Shown one piece after another: positions 1 through 8,177 of a stretch of 25,162 nucleotides of DNA (its first letter is position 1; the number at the start of each line of letters is the position of its first letter). The stretch spans positions 1 to 25,162 of the forward strand of contig CALWYM010000015.1 of NCBI GenBank assembly GCA_944385775.1, written 5' to 3'. The position numbers and the translations under genes were made by a program. Origin of the DNA: an uncultured Oscillospiraceae bacterium. GTDB lineage: Bacteria; Bacillota; Clostridia; Oscillospirales; Oscillospiraceae. The notes beneath the pieces were generated by a model. The model did no database searches. It was not told the origin of the DNA and saw only the letters and a list, made by a program, of their open reading frames with translations.

Positions 1-1821
1 CTCACCCAATATTGAAAGCAAAATTGTGTGCTCCGAAGCGTCAAGAGGTGAGTTTTCCGCGTTTATGCCTATAACACCGTACACCCTGTCACTGACTCTG
101 AGGGCAAGATACAGGTACTTTGCCTCAGAGTGAGTGTCGGTTGTGGCGCCTGCCATGGTGTTGTTGGTAAGTACCCACTGGGCGGCTGCTGTTTCCTTTT
201 CCGTATTGTACCGCTCACCGGCTTCCGGACTGAAGAAATGAGGCTCTGAGATTTTGCCGTCAAGATTATCGAACATTACTATGTCACGACCCAGAAGCTT
301 TTCAATCTGTTCAGCGGTGGAATTTATAATGTCGTTTCTGTCTTTTGCCTTAGAAAGAAGCCTGTCCGTATCAAAAAGTATCTTTATACGCTGGGCGATT
401 TTTGCCGACTGACTTGTCTGTTCCTTGTACCTTGTGGCAAGGGTTCCCGTTACATATGCGGAGATAAACATAACAACAAAGGTTATGGGATAGCCCGTTT
501 CATAAGCGCGAAGTGAAAATCTGGGAGTTGTAAACAGGTAGTTGTAAAGAAGAACACCGGCAATGGAGGAAATAAGGCTGTATATTTTGTTTGAAGTGCT
601 GAGGGAAACGAGAAGCACTCCTAAAATATAGACCATGATTATATTTGCCCCGGTAAAGCCAAGCCTGTAAAACAAAAGCCCCAAAAGAGTGGCGGCAAGC
701 AAAATTCCAACGCTTCTTAAAATGTTTGTATCGACGCTAAGGTCGAGACCGGACCTTAAATGCTGAGACCTGTACGCCGGGTCGGCGCTGTGGTCCGGGA
801 TTATGTGAATATCTATTTCCGGAGCGTAAGAAAGCAGCTGCTCTGTCAGGGGCGGTTTTCCGAAAAAGTGCCTTTTTGTAACGGCACTTTGTCCAAGAAC
901 TATTTTTGTTATACCGGCAACACGGGCAAATTCAGCGATCTGGTATGCCACGTCCTCACCGTAAACAGTCTGAGTCGTGGCGCCGAGCTGCTGGGCAAGC
1001 TTTGTATTGTCGCGCAGCCTTTTTTTATTTTCCTCACTGACAGCTTCAAAATCAGGGGTTTCCACAAAAAGAGCCGTAAAACGGCTGTTAAATGCCCTTG
1101 CCATTCTGGCAGCTGTGCGGATAATCCTTGCGTTTGACGGGGCGGAGGACAGGCAGGCAAGAATATGCTCGTCGGTATGGAATATGGTATGATCCCCAAA
1201 TCTTCCGGCGATAAGCCTGACCCTGTCGGCACAGCGGCGAAACGCAATTTCCCGCATTGCGGTAAGCTGCTCCAAAGTCATTTCGGAGTAGCCTGTTCCC
1301 ATTTCACGAAGGTGCTCCATGAGCTCCTGAGGCTCCACGTCAATAAGCTCAACCTGGTCGGCATTGTCAAAAACGGAGTCGGGGATCCTGTCCCATGCCG
1401 TAAAGCCCGTAATGGAAGATACTATGTCGTGGATACTTTCAATATTTCCCACGTTAACAGTGGTATAAACGTTTATACCGCTGTTTAAAAGCTCCTCCAC
1501 GTCCTGAAAACGCCTTTTATGGCGGCAACCCGGAGCATTTTTATGGGCAAGCTCGTCAATGAGAATCAAATCCGGGTGAAGACGGAGGGCGCCGTCCAAA
1601 TCAAATTCTTCTGTGCCGTTTTGGTTAACAGTTGGCAAGACCTTTAGCCCCTCCGTCAGGGACAGTGTGTCACCTGAAACGTGGGGGGCTATATATCCAA
1701 CAAGCACGTCGGCTCCACGCTCCTTGGCGACGGAACCCGCACGGAGCATGGCTTTTGTTTTACCGCTGCTTTCAGCGTAGCTGAAAAATATTTTAAGCTG
1801 ACCTCTCTCCGATATGGACAT
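1..1821 (-). CDS. kdpD: KdpD-like osmosensitive K+ sensor histidine kinase (N-terminal part, runs off left edge)
   Basis: The reading frame is open from an ATG at 1821 (GAGGTGA just upstream) to base 1, giving 607 residues; the HisKA and ATPase domains lie outside the window. Residues 1-210 form the KdpD sensor domain with a P-loop ending S-G20-K-T22. Residues about 215-340 are a universal-stress (USP) domain. Residues about 368-464 hold a hydrophobic DUF4118-type membrane region of about four helices, and a GAF-like region follows. In the USP domain S225-S-A227, twenty residues, then FTALF (248-252) nearly matches the c-di-AMP-binding signature SxS-x20-FTAxY known for S. aureus KdpD. KdpD proteins sense low K+ or turgor and phosphorylate KdpE. 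Here the neighbours are trkH/trkA rather than kdpFABC, so the target may be this operon (inference). Family assignment is firm; kinase activity cannot be judged. Confidence 0.93.
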   Translation of the reverse strand, partial: MSISERGQLKIFFSYAESSGKTKAMLRAGSVAKERGADVLVGYIAPHVSGDTLSLTEGLKVLPTVNQNGTEEFDLDGALRLHPDLILIDELAHKNAPGCRHKRRFQDVEELLNSGINVYTTVNVGNIESIHDIVSSITGFTAWDRIPDSVFDNADQVELIDVEPQELMEHLREMGTGYSEMTLEQLTAMREIAFRRCADRVRLIAGRFGDHTIFHTDEHILACLSSAPSNARIIRTAARMARAFNSRFTALFVETPDFEAVSEENKKRLRDNTKLAQQLGATTQTVYGEDVAYQIAEFARVAGITKIVLGQSAVTKRHFFGKPPLTEQLLSYAPEIDIHIIPDHSADPAYRSQHLRSGLDLSVDTNILRSVGILLAATLLGLLFYRLGFTGANIIMVYILGVLLVSLSTSNKIYSLISSIAGVLLYNYLFTTPRFSLRAYETGYPITFVVMFISAYVTGTLATRYKEQTSQSAKIAQRIKILFDTDRLLSKAKDRNDIINSTAEQIEKLLGRDIVMFDNLDGKISEPHFFSPEAGERYNTEKETAAAQWVLTNNTMAGATTDTHSEAKYLYLALRVSDRVYGVIGINAENSPLDASEHTILLSILGE

Positions 1822-1905
1822 TCAGTTCACCTCAAATCCTTCGCAAAATAACCTTACTTTAGATTAAATCGCGTGAAATTTAAAATGTCAATTCCGGAAG
1901 CCGAG

Positions 1906-2391
1906 TTAGGAAAATTTCTTTTTAAGCATAAGTATAAGTTTATCTCTGACTGGAAGCTTTACATCTTCTGACCACGCAATATACATGGATTCGTTTCTTT
2001 CGGTACAGCTTACGGAAAGACCGAGAAGCTCCGGAGAGGAGAGCTGAGGGCAGTGGAGCTTTATGACTTTTACATTGGCGGACAAACCGGCAAAATAATC
2101 CTCTGTCATAAAGACAATATCCACGTTACCTATTTCAAGACTCCGGCATATACTCCTGGGACTGCCGCAGCTTAAAGAAAAGGTCATATTATCACGTTCT
2201 GAGCACAAATCAAATACATCGCCGGCGGACTGAAGCAAGAAGGGCGACTCTGAGGCTATGCGCAGCGCGGCTACGCTATTTCTGCCGCCGGAACGTCTAA
2301 CCGATTCAATTATTTTGTCTCCACGGCGAATAAGCAGATCCAACAAAAGAAACACAGCAAGCGCAGGCAGAATCAAAACGACAGCTTCCAT
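1906..2391 (-). CDS. Membrane-anchored protein with truncated LysR-substrate-binding-like domain, unknown function
   Basis: This 161-residue protein starts at an ATG preceded by GAGGT. Residues 3-21 form a single hydrophobic helix followed by RR, suggesting an N-terminal anchor with the rest in the cytoplasm. From residue 42 on (LRIASESP, then MTFSLSCGSPRSI, then LEIGNVDIVFM) the pattern resembles the first lobe of LysR-type substrate-binding domains, where a strand is followed by a helix and a G-x-x-D-I/L strand. The closing IAWSEDVKLPVRDKLI resembles the last helix of that domain. The protein is far too short for both lobes and has no DNA-binding helix-turn-helix. It lies 32 bases after trkA and 84 bases before kdpD, so it is probably co-transcribed with K+ genes. 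The fold resemblance comes from reading alone and is uncertain; the gene itself is well supported by its position and ribosome site. Confidence 0.75.
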   Translation of the reverse strand: MEAVVLILPALAVFLLLDLLIRRGDKIIESVRRSGGRNSVAALRIASESPFLLQSAGDVFDLCSERDNMTFSLSCGSPRSICRSLEIGNVDIVFMTEDYFAGLSANVKVIKLHCPQLSSPELLGLSVSCTERNESMYIAWSEDVKLPVRDKLILMLKKKFS

Positions 2392-2423
2392 ATTCAGTAC
2401 CTCAGCAAAAATGTTTGCTGCTG

Positions 2424-3071
2424 CTATATCTTAAAGCATTTGGAGACTGCCTTATGCGTGCCGAGAATTAAAACAGAGCAGCCTTTATAAAGCTTCTTGT
2501 CAGGAGTGATGTTCATGTCGAGCTTTCCGTTTTCACGAATGCCAAGTACGTTTATGCCGTATTTCTTTCGTATGTCCAGGTCAAGTATGGACCTTCCGTG
2601 CCAGTTGGACGGAATCTCAAGCTCAAACAGGGAATAGTCGCTGTCTATCTGGAAGTAATCAAGAATGTACTCAGAGGTACACCTTATGGCAGTCCATTCG
2701 CCGAGCTGCTTTTCCGGGAAAACGACCTCGTCTGCGCCGTTTCTCAGAAGGAATTTTTCGTGAACGGTTCTTGACGCCCTGGCAATAACCTTTCTGGCAC
2801 CCAGCTCCTTAAGAAGTGAAGCTGTTTCAAGGGAGCTCTGGAAATTATCGCCTATGGCAACGATACATACATCGAAATTGCGAACTCCGAGGGAGCGAAG
2901 AAACTCCTCATCTGTGCTGTCGCCAATCTGAGCGCCGGTAACATAGGGAAGTGCCGCGTTTATACGCTTCTCATCATTGTCAACGGCCATGACCTCGTGA
3001 CCAAGCTCCCTGAGCTTCATGGCAACGTGACGACCAAATCTTCCCAGTCCAATTATAAGTACAGATTTCAT
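2424..3071 (-). CDS. trkA: TrkA/KtrA-type K+ uptake regulatory subunit
   Basis: This 215-residue cytoplasmic protein gates the membrane K+ channel encoded just upstream. The RCK_N Rossmann domain begins at once, with G8-x-G10-x-x-G13 in IIGLGRFGRHVA, and the acidic D31 at the end of the second strand (MAVDND) would bind the ribose of NAD(H) or a nucleotide. Residues from about 135 to the end form the RCK_C (TrkA-C) ligand domain. I chose the ATG at 3071 because GAGGAGG sits six bases before it. An upstream in-frame ATG at 3086 overlaps the trkH stop and would place the ribosome site inside the gene. The single RCK unit matches Ktr-type subunits rather than the double-length E. coli TrkA, so ktrA is an equally good name. 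Confidence 0.95.
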   Translation of the reverse strand: MKSVLIIGLGRFGRHVAMKLRELGHEVMAVDNDEKRINAALPYVTGAQIGDSTDEEFLRSLGVRNFDVCIVAIGDNFQSSLETASLLKELGARKVIARASRTVHEKFLLRNGADEVVFPEKQLGEWTAIRCTSEYILDYFQIDSDYSLFELEIPSNWHGRSILDLDIRKKYGINVLGIRENGKLDMNITPDKKLYKGCSVLILGTHKAVSKCFKI

Positions 3072-3082
3072 ATTAATCCTCC

Positions 3083-4408
3083 TCATCCAACATTAAGCTT
3101 TTCCTCGGGCAGTCGTGAGTAGCTCTGATTTCCGTGAATTGTTGCGAATATCAAAGTCAGACCGCCGACACGACCGATATACATTAAAGAAATAAGGATA
3201 AATCTTGATACAAGACCAAGTCCCGGGGTGATTCCCAGTGAAAGACCAACAGTACCTATGGCAGATGCGGAATCATACATACAGGCAAGTAGGGGAAGAT
3301 CCTCAATCCGGCTTATGATAAAGCCGCCTGCCAGGCACAGGGTAATGTACATTGTGAAAATTGTAGCTGCGCTTTTAACGGTGTCATCGCTGACCCTGCG
3401 TCCGAAGAACTGGGGATTTTCCCTTCTGCGGAAAACAGAGACCGCGTTTGACAGCATAACGGCAAAGGTTGTCGTTTTCATACCGCCGGCGGTGGAACCG
3501 GGAGAGCCGCCAATCAGCATGAGAAGTATCATTATAGCAAGACCTGTTTCGCTTATGGCGTTAAGATTAACCGTATTGAAGCCGGCAGTTCTTGGGGTAA
3601 TAGACTGGAAAAATGAGCTAAGAAGCCTTTCCGTAAAGGGTCTGTCCCCAAATTCAAAGAAAAAGAAGTAGGCAGCCGGTATGATTATAAGCAGAGCGGT
3701 AGTTACAAGAATTACCTTGCTCTGGAGCTTATACCGGGAAAAGCGGTGCTTATGGACTGAGATGTCCTCCCAGGTCATAAAGCTAAGACCGCCTATGACT
3801 ATAAGTGACATTACGGCTATGTTTATAGCAGGGTTAGCTACAAAGTATGTTATGGACGAATACTGCTCTCTGACGCCCATCAAATCAAAGCCTGCGTTAC
3901 AAAACGCGGAAATGGAATGAAACAGCGCGTACCACAGTCCCGTTATAAGACCAAATTCCCTGCAAAAGGTGGGAGCCATTATGGCAGCACCAAGCAGCTC
4001 AAATATTATGGTGCCCTTAACAATAAAGCCTGTAAGACGTACTATACCGCCCATTCTGTGGGCGGAGACAGACTCCTGCATAATGCTGCGTCCCTTAAGA
4101 CCGATTTTTTTACCCGAAAGCTTCGCTATTGCCACAGCAACAGTTACCACTCCCATTCCGCCGATTTGTATAAGCGCAATTATTACAACCTGACCGAAGG
4201 TGGACCAATATGAACCGGTGTCCTGAACGACAAGACCCGTAACGCATACAGCGGAAGTAGATGTAAAAAGCGCGTCAACAAAGCTGGTCCACTGACCGCT
4301 TTTACTTGACACAGGCAGAACCAAAAGAAAAGAACCTAAAAGTATCACGCCGGCAAATCCAAGAATAATTATCTGAGAAGAACTGAGCCGTCGGGTGATT
4401 TTTGGCAT
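3083..4408 (-). CDS. trkH: TrkH/KtrB-family K+ transporter membrane subunit
   Basis: This 441-residue integral membrane protein conducts K+ (or Na+-coupled K+) inward. The four pseudo-repeated pore loops are visible in order: SAVCVTGL near residue 52-59, SAFCNAGFDL, SITPRTAGFNTV and SAIGTVGLSLG. Each carries the selectivity-filter glycine, and each is flanked by hydrophobic helices. The start at 4408 follows AAGGGGGT at a normal distance; an ATG 24 bases earlier has no good site. The stop overlaps the start region of trkA. A plausible promoter lies at 4437-4465. It is the first gene of the trkH-trkA-ORF-kdpD operon. Confidence 0.96.
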   Translation of the reverse strand: MPKITRRLSSSQIIILGFAGVILLGSFLLVLPVSSKSGQWTSFVDALFTSTSAVCVTGLVVQDTGSYWSTFGQVVIIALIQIGGMGVVTVAVAIAKLSGKKIGLKGRSIMQESVSAHRMGGIVRLTGFIVKGTIIFELLGAAIMAPTFCREFGLITGLWYALFHSISAFCNAGFDLMGVREQYSSITYFVANPAINIAVMSLIVIGGLSFMTWEDISVHKHRFSRYKLQSKVILVTTALLIIIPAAYFFFFEFGDRPFTERLLSSFFQSITPRTAGFNTVNLNAISETGLAIMILLMLIGGSPGSTAGGMKTTTFAVMLSNAVSVFRRRENPQFFGRRVSDDTVKSAATIFTMYITLCLAGGFIISRIEDLPLLACMYDSASAIGTVGLSLGITPGLGLVSRFILISLMYIGRVGGLTLIFATIHGNQSYSRLPEEKLNVG

Positions 4409-4436
4409 AAATTTAACCCCCTTATCGAGCAACTTA

Positions 4437-4465
4437 ATTATATCACGATAACTGTGAAATGTGCA
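4437..4465 (-). promoter_or_regulatory. Candidate promoter of the trkH-trkA-kdpD operon
   Basis: On the minus strand, TGCACA (4460-4465) lies 17 bases before a perfect TATAAT (4437-4442). This places a start of transcription about 20 bases before the trkH ATG. The -10 is strong and the -35 matches four of six bases. Confidence 0.5.
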
Positions 4466-4528
4466 TAAGTTTGAAAAGACTACAAATTAAATTTCCATAA
4501 AAATATAAGTTGGTACGCAAAATATATC

Positions 4529-4557
4529 TTGACATATAATACTATGTGTGATATAGT
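4529..4557 (+). promoter_or_regulatory. Promoter of padR with overlapping dyad
   Basis: A perfect TTGACA (4529-4534) is followed after 17 bases by TATAGT (4552-4557). An inverted repeat, ACTAT (4541-4545) with ATAGT (4553-4557), lies in the spacer and -10. Such a placement fits autorepression by the PadR protein encoded 24 bases downstream. The promoter is convincing; the operator role is inference. Confidence 0.7.
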
Positions 4558-4580
4558 TATTCCCGAAAGGAGGAAAAGTA

Positions 4581-4892
4581 ATGGACATACAGCTTAAACG
4601 GGGAATATTGGATGTTTGCGTGCTGAAAGTTCTGGCAGGCGGAGATTCATACGGGTATCAGATTATCAAGGATCTTTCAGACCACGTAAAAATCAGCGAA
4701 TCAACTCTTTATCCAATCTTAAAACGTCTTGAGGCGGCAGGAGCACTTACGGTTTATTCCAGAGAGCATAACGGCAGGCTGAGAAAGTATTACAGCATAA
4801 CAGATGTGGGACGGGAGAGGATAAAAGTTTTCCTTTCCGAATGGGACGAGGTAATGAGAGCCTACGACTTTATAAAGGAGGAGCGGCATTGA
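4581..4892 (+). CDS. PadR-family transcriptional regulator
   Basis: This 103-residue protein is a winged-helix regulator. The N-terminal half contains the usual PadR sequence, with ILDVCVLKVLAGGDSYGY leading into the recognition helix SESTLYPILKRLEAAG. The wing follows (LTVYSREHNGRLRKYYSIT), then one C-terminal dimer helix. That is the short class-2 PadR layout. AAAGGAGG lies seven bases before the ATG. The last codons overlap the next gene (TTGA), a typical pairing in which PadR controls the DUF1700/DUF4097 membrane-stress type partner. The ligand is unknown. Confidence 0.94.
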   Translation: MDIQLKRGILDVCVLKVLAGGDSYGYQIIKDLSDHVKISESTLYPILKRLEAAGALTVYSREHNGRLRKYYSITDVGRERIKVFLSEWDEVMRAYDFIKEERH

Positions 4893-6079
4893 ATAAGAAG
4901 GAATTTATAGAGAGACTTTGCATGGGTTTAAAAAGTCTTCCGGCAGATGAGGCGCAGAAAACGGTTTTATTCTATTCTGAGGCTATAAACGACAGGATGG
5001 AGGACGGCATGACAGAGGAGCAAGCCGTTGCGGCAATGGGAAGCATATCGGAGATAGTCCGGGAGCTTTGCGGAATTGAGTACACCGAGAGCGAAAGCGC
5101 AGACAAGGTTAGCGCTGAGGACGATAAGGTTACGGAATATACGGCAGCTGAAAGTATCAGTGAGATTGAAATACGCAGAGGAATGTGCGTAAACCTGGTT
5201 CACTCCGTCGACGGGCTTATCCATATAAAATCTCTTACCGGAGAGCGGTTTATTGTCAGTCCCGGTGGTAAGGGGGAGATTATCGTTACAAGAGCTGACG
5301 ATGAGATTTTCAAAGGCGATTTTCAGAAGCTCAGGAGTGTCCATGACGTTGTGGAGCTTGTAAGCAGCAGCTTAGTAAATGCGCTGAAAAGCTTTGCGTC
5401 CATTGATATACAGCTGGAGCTGCCCGAGGGCTGCGATATTAAGCTCAGGCTTGGCTCCGGAAGCAGCGTAAGGGGCAAGGGACTTTCCTTCGGGGATATT
5501 TCCTTTAAGGCAAGCAGCGGAGACATAAAGGTTGAGAATGTAAAAGCCTCAAAGGTTGCCTTTACAACAGCCAGCGGAGATATAAAAATCGGTGAGCTTA
5601 CAGGGGAGCAGGTTGTGTTTAATTCTGTGAGCGGTGATGTGGAAATGGAAAACAGCTCTGTTTCAGATACGATATATGTCAGGTCTGCCAGCGGAGATAT
5701 TGAGCTCGACGGCGTTTCGGCAAAGGGAGCCACGACTCTGACAACAAGCGGTGACCTGTCATTGGCAGGGGGGAATTTTAATACCCTCTCCCTTAAGAGC
5801 ACAAGCGGTGATATAGACATTTCCGGAACAGGCATTAAGGAAAAGCTTGCTGCCGCTACCATCAGCGGGGATATAACAATGGAAATTGGAGAGGAGTGCC
5901 CACTGATAAAACTTGAGGCGGTCTCAGGCAATGTGGAGGCTGAAATTGCGGGAAGATACAAAACTGAGGTCAACTCAGTATCAGGTTCCTGCCGTGTAAT
6001 TAACAGCACCACAGGAGAAACGGAAAATAGGCTTACGGCAAATACTGTCTCAGGCAGCATAAAAATTGTTTGCGGCTGA
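4889..6079 (+). CDS. DUF1700 (HAAS)-DUF4097 beta-helix protein
   Basis: This 396-residue protein starts at a TTG (4889) that overlaps the padR stop and sits seven bases after AAGGAGG; the earlier in-frame ATG at 4841 lies inside padR and lacks a ribosome site. Residues 1-65 are a HAAS/DUF1700 helical domain (KKEFIERLCMGLKSLP, then EEQAVAAMGSISEIVREL). From about residue 200 to the end there are roughly ten turns of about 20 residues, each centred on a variant of SGD or SGN (ASGDIKI, VSGDVEM, ASGDIEL, TSGDLSL, TSGDIDI, ISGDITM, VSGNVEA, VSGSCRV, VSGSIKI). This is the DUF4097 right-handed beta-helix. I see no membrane helix or signal peptide, so it is probably cytoplasmic. PadR with HAAS-domain proteins is a recurrent pair in Firmicutes; the biochemical role is not established. 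Confidence 0.92.
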   Translation: MNKKEFIERLCMGLKSLPADEAQKTVLFYSEAINDRMEDGMTEEQAVAAMGSISEIVRELCGIEYTESESADKVSAEDDKVTEYTAAESISEIEIRRGMCVNLVHSVDGLIHIKSLTGERFIVSPGGKGEIIVTRADDEIFKGDFQKLRSVHDVVELVSSSLVNALKSFASIDIQLELPEGCDIKLRLGSGSSVRGKGLSFGDISFKASSGDIKVENVKASKVAFTTASGDIKIGELTGEQVVFNSVSGDVEMENSSVSDTIYVRSASGDIELDGVSAKGATTLTTSGDLSLAGGNFNTLSLKSTSGDIDISGTGIKEKLAAATISGDITMEIGEECPLIKLEAVSGNVEAEIAGRYKTEVNSVSGSCRVINSTTGETENRLTANTVSGSIKIVCG

Positions 6080-6096
6080 AAAGGAAAATATTACAG

Positions 6097-6136
6097 AAAA
6101 GACCCCGACCGAGGTGAAACTCTGCCGGGGTCTTGC
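6097..6136. terminator. Bidirectional terminator hairpin
   Basis: A nine-base perfect stem (AAGACCCCG at 6099-6107, CGGGGTCTT at 6126-6134) lies between two convergent genes. The T-run is better on the minus strand (TCTTTTC), so it mainly ends the deacetylase transcript. Confidence 0.7.
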
Positions 6137-6165
6137 TGTACCAAATTAATTTAACAGACGGCAGT

Positions 6166-8016
6166 TTATCTGAAGCTGTAATACACCTTACCATTTTCCA
6201 GCTCGTACCCCTTGTACTCAGCCAGCTCAGATACGGTTACAAGCTGATAACCCTGGTCTAAAAGCCATGGGATAATGGTTTCCGAGGCCTCAACGGTGGA
6301 ACTGTAAAGGGAGTGCATAAGAATAATGGCTCCGTCCAGCTTTTCGGTGGATTTTACGCTTTTTATAACCTTGTCCGCGTCTAATGTTTTCCAGTCAAGA
6401 GTATCCACACACCAGCTTATTATTGGAAAAGCAATGGTGCTTTTAACGGTGTCATTTACGTTTCCCCCCGGAACACGCACCAGGGAGGCGTTGTGACCTA
6501 CCTGCTCACGAATAATGGCGTTTGTACTTTCAATTTCGTTTAGAATACCATCCGAGGAGAGCTTTGTAAAATTTTTATGGGAGTAGGAGTGATTTCCTAT
6601 CTCACAGCCCATCTCATCCATTCGTGACAGAAACTGAGGCATTGTTTTAAGCCGTGAGCCCACCTCAAAAAAGGTTGCCACAACTCCGTACTCCTCAAGA
6701 AGGTCAAGAAGCTCGGGAGTGTGGGTCAAATGGGGACCGTCGTCATAGGTAATTGCCACCATTGGCTTTTCGGGGTCAATTCCCCGTGGATATTCAGGCT
6801 CCGGCGGAATAAATACCTGAGGCCAAAGCAGCTGGGCAAGCTCCGTAACAGTCATGGGTTCCTTAGAAAAGGACAAATCCGTAAGAGTGGTTGCCGATGT
6901 GGTAATGCCGATAAAATCACCTTTCGATGTAACGGCAGGAAGACCGGCAGGGGCGACGCAGGTAGTACCGAAATCGGTTGTGCGACCGGAAGCGGCGACC
7001 TTTTCAGAGATGACATAGACCACCTCTCCCTTTTCATAAACAGTGATTTCGCCGGAAAAGAAGCTATTTCCTTTTGGCATTTCAAGATAGATAATCCCTT
7101 TTTCACTGTCATAGCCCAGAACGGACAAAGGTGAACCATTTACAGTAAGTTCAACGGCGCCGTAAATTCCCTCAAGGGATGCAGTTCCAACACCGTCTCC
7201 TATATATGTCCCTGTGACAGAGGGCATGGAAACACCGTCAATATCCTTTGGAACAAGGGTAAAGAGCTTGTCGGAGAAGTTTTCCCATACCTGATTGGCT
7301 GAGAGAAGGGCACTGTCCATGGAGACAGTGTATCCGGCGGCAATGGCGGTATTATACTCCACAACACCTGTATCCACGAGAAACTGAATTACGGTGTAGT
7401 TTTCGCCTTTAAATTCAAGTCCCATAAAGGTGTAAAAGACCTCCGCAGCCTCGCCCCTTGTTACGGGGGAGGCGCCGTTTCCGAATTGACCGTGGGTAAG
7501 ATCTATAGAGTCAGAAAACAGGGTGGTTTCCTGGTAGGTGTATTCTGACACATAACCCAGAGAGCGGAGCATAAGGGCAGTAAGGTCACGACCTGTAATG
7601 GTAAGATCCGCACCCAGAAGGTTTTCAGAAATCCCTTTTGTAATGCCGGATTCATAGGCATATCCCACAATACCGGTCGCCCAGGAGGCAACGTCTGTAA
7701 AGGGCATATCATAGGAGTTAAGGTCACATTCACGGCTGTGCCCCAGAGCTCGGACCAACATTGCAATAACAGACTGACGGGTAATATCGTCGGAAAGACC
7801 GTAGTCCACAGTACCGTCCGGCAAGGTGCCGTATCCGTTCATTATTCCGAGAAGACTAAGGCTTTCGGCATAGGACACCGGAGGCTGGGGAAGGGAACTT
7901 CCACCGGAATATTTAGGTAAGTCTGCGGCGTATGCCGGAACGTATAGGGAAGCGGCAGTAGTCAGAGATACCACAAGAGCACAGCATATAAGTATATATA
8001 AAAATCTTTTTCCCAT
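6166..8016 (-). CDS. Secreted SLH-domain polysaccharide deacetylase (NodB/CE4)
   Basis: This 616-residue exported protein has a signal peptide (positive MGKR, hydrophobic core 6-24, likely cleavage after AYA at residue 30). Residues about 45-230 carry two to three S-layer-homology repeats that would anchor it to wall polymer (for example MPFTDVASWATGIVGYAYE followed by GITKG). A middle region (about 240-350) of beta-rich sequence resembles no domain I can name. The NodB catalytic domain begins near residue 418: TYDDGP at 423-428 (catalytic and metal Asp 425/426), HSYSH at 476-480 (metal His), RVPGG at 514-518 and LMHS near 566-569. CE4 enzymes remove acetyl groups from GlcNAc or MurNAc in wall glycans. 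The start at 8016 follows GAGGT; an upstream TTG at 8034 is not needed. Confidence 0.93.
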   Translation of the reverse strand: MGKRFLYILICCALVVSLTTAASLYVPAYAADLPKYSGGSSLPQPPVSYAESLSLLGIMNGYGTLPDGTVDYGLSDDITRQSVIAMLVRALGHSRECDLNSYDMPFTDVASWATGIVGYAYESGITKGISENLLGADLTITGRDLTALMLRSLGYVSEYTYQETTLFSDSIDLTHGQFGNGASPVTRGEAAEVFYTFMGLEFKGENYTVIQFLVDTGVVEYNTAIAAGYTVSMDSALLSANQVWENFSDKLFTLVPKDIDGVSMPSVTGTYIGDGVGTASLEGIYGAVELTVNGSPLSVLGYDSEKGIIYLEMPKGNSFFSGEITVYEKGEVVYVISEKVAASGRTTDFGTTCVAPAGLPAVTSKGDFIGITTSATTLTDLSFSKEPMTVTELAQLLWPQVFIPPEPEYPRGIDPEKPMVAITYDDGPHLTHTPELLDLLEEYGVVATFFEVGSRLKTMPQFLSRMDEMGCEIGNHSYSHKNFTKLSSDGILNEIESTNAIIREQVGHNASLVRVPGGNVNDTVKSTIAFPIISWCVDTLDWKTLDADKVIKSVKSTEKLDGAIILMHSLYSSTVEASETIIPWLLDQGYQLVTVSELAEYKGYELENGKVYYSFR

Positions 8017-8050
8017 GGGATTACCTCGGTTCAAATTAAGGACTCCAACT

Positions 8051-8079
8051 ATTATATCACAAAAGTGTCTCCGCTTAAA
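8051..8079 (-). promoter_or_regulatory. Candidate promoter of the SLH deacetylase
   Basis: On the minus strand a TATAAT (8051-8056) has an extended -10 TG one base upstream, with a weak TTTAAG -35 at 17 bases (8074-8079). It lies about 35 bases before the start codon. Confidence 0.5.
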
Positions 8080-8113
8080 GACATATTTTTGCCTTATCAG
8101 ACAAATTTTTCAC

Positions 8114-8143
8114 ATGACAGCAAACAAAATAATATGCTAAAAT
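8114..8143 (+). promoter_or_regulatory. Candidate promoter of the DUF3810 gene
   Basis: ATGACA (8114-8119) is followed after 18 bases by TAAAAT (8138-8143), five of six matches in each box, about 35 bases before the ATG at 8178. Confidence 0.5.
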
Positions 8144-8177
8144 AAATTTAGATTTAGATTTTTTGGGAGAGGCTTAC

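Noticed and set aside
760..1488. Plus-strand frames of 71-125 codons
   Set aside because: They lie antisense to the kdpD coding sequence and show no family pattern or ribosome site.
5323..6060. Long minus-strand frame of 245 codons
   Set aside because: It is antisense to the repetitive DUF4097 beta-helix gene; the repeat and codon bias keep the opposite frame open, and it has no ribosome site or recognisable motif.
5512..6075. Periodic AGCGG(A/T)GA-like repeats resembling a repeat array
   Set aside because: They are the codons for the SGD turns of a beta-helix, are imperfect at DNA level and have no spacer structure; this is not CRISPR.
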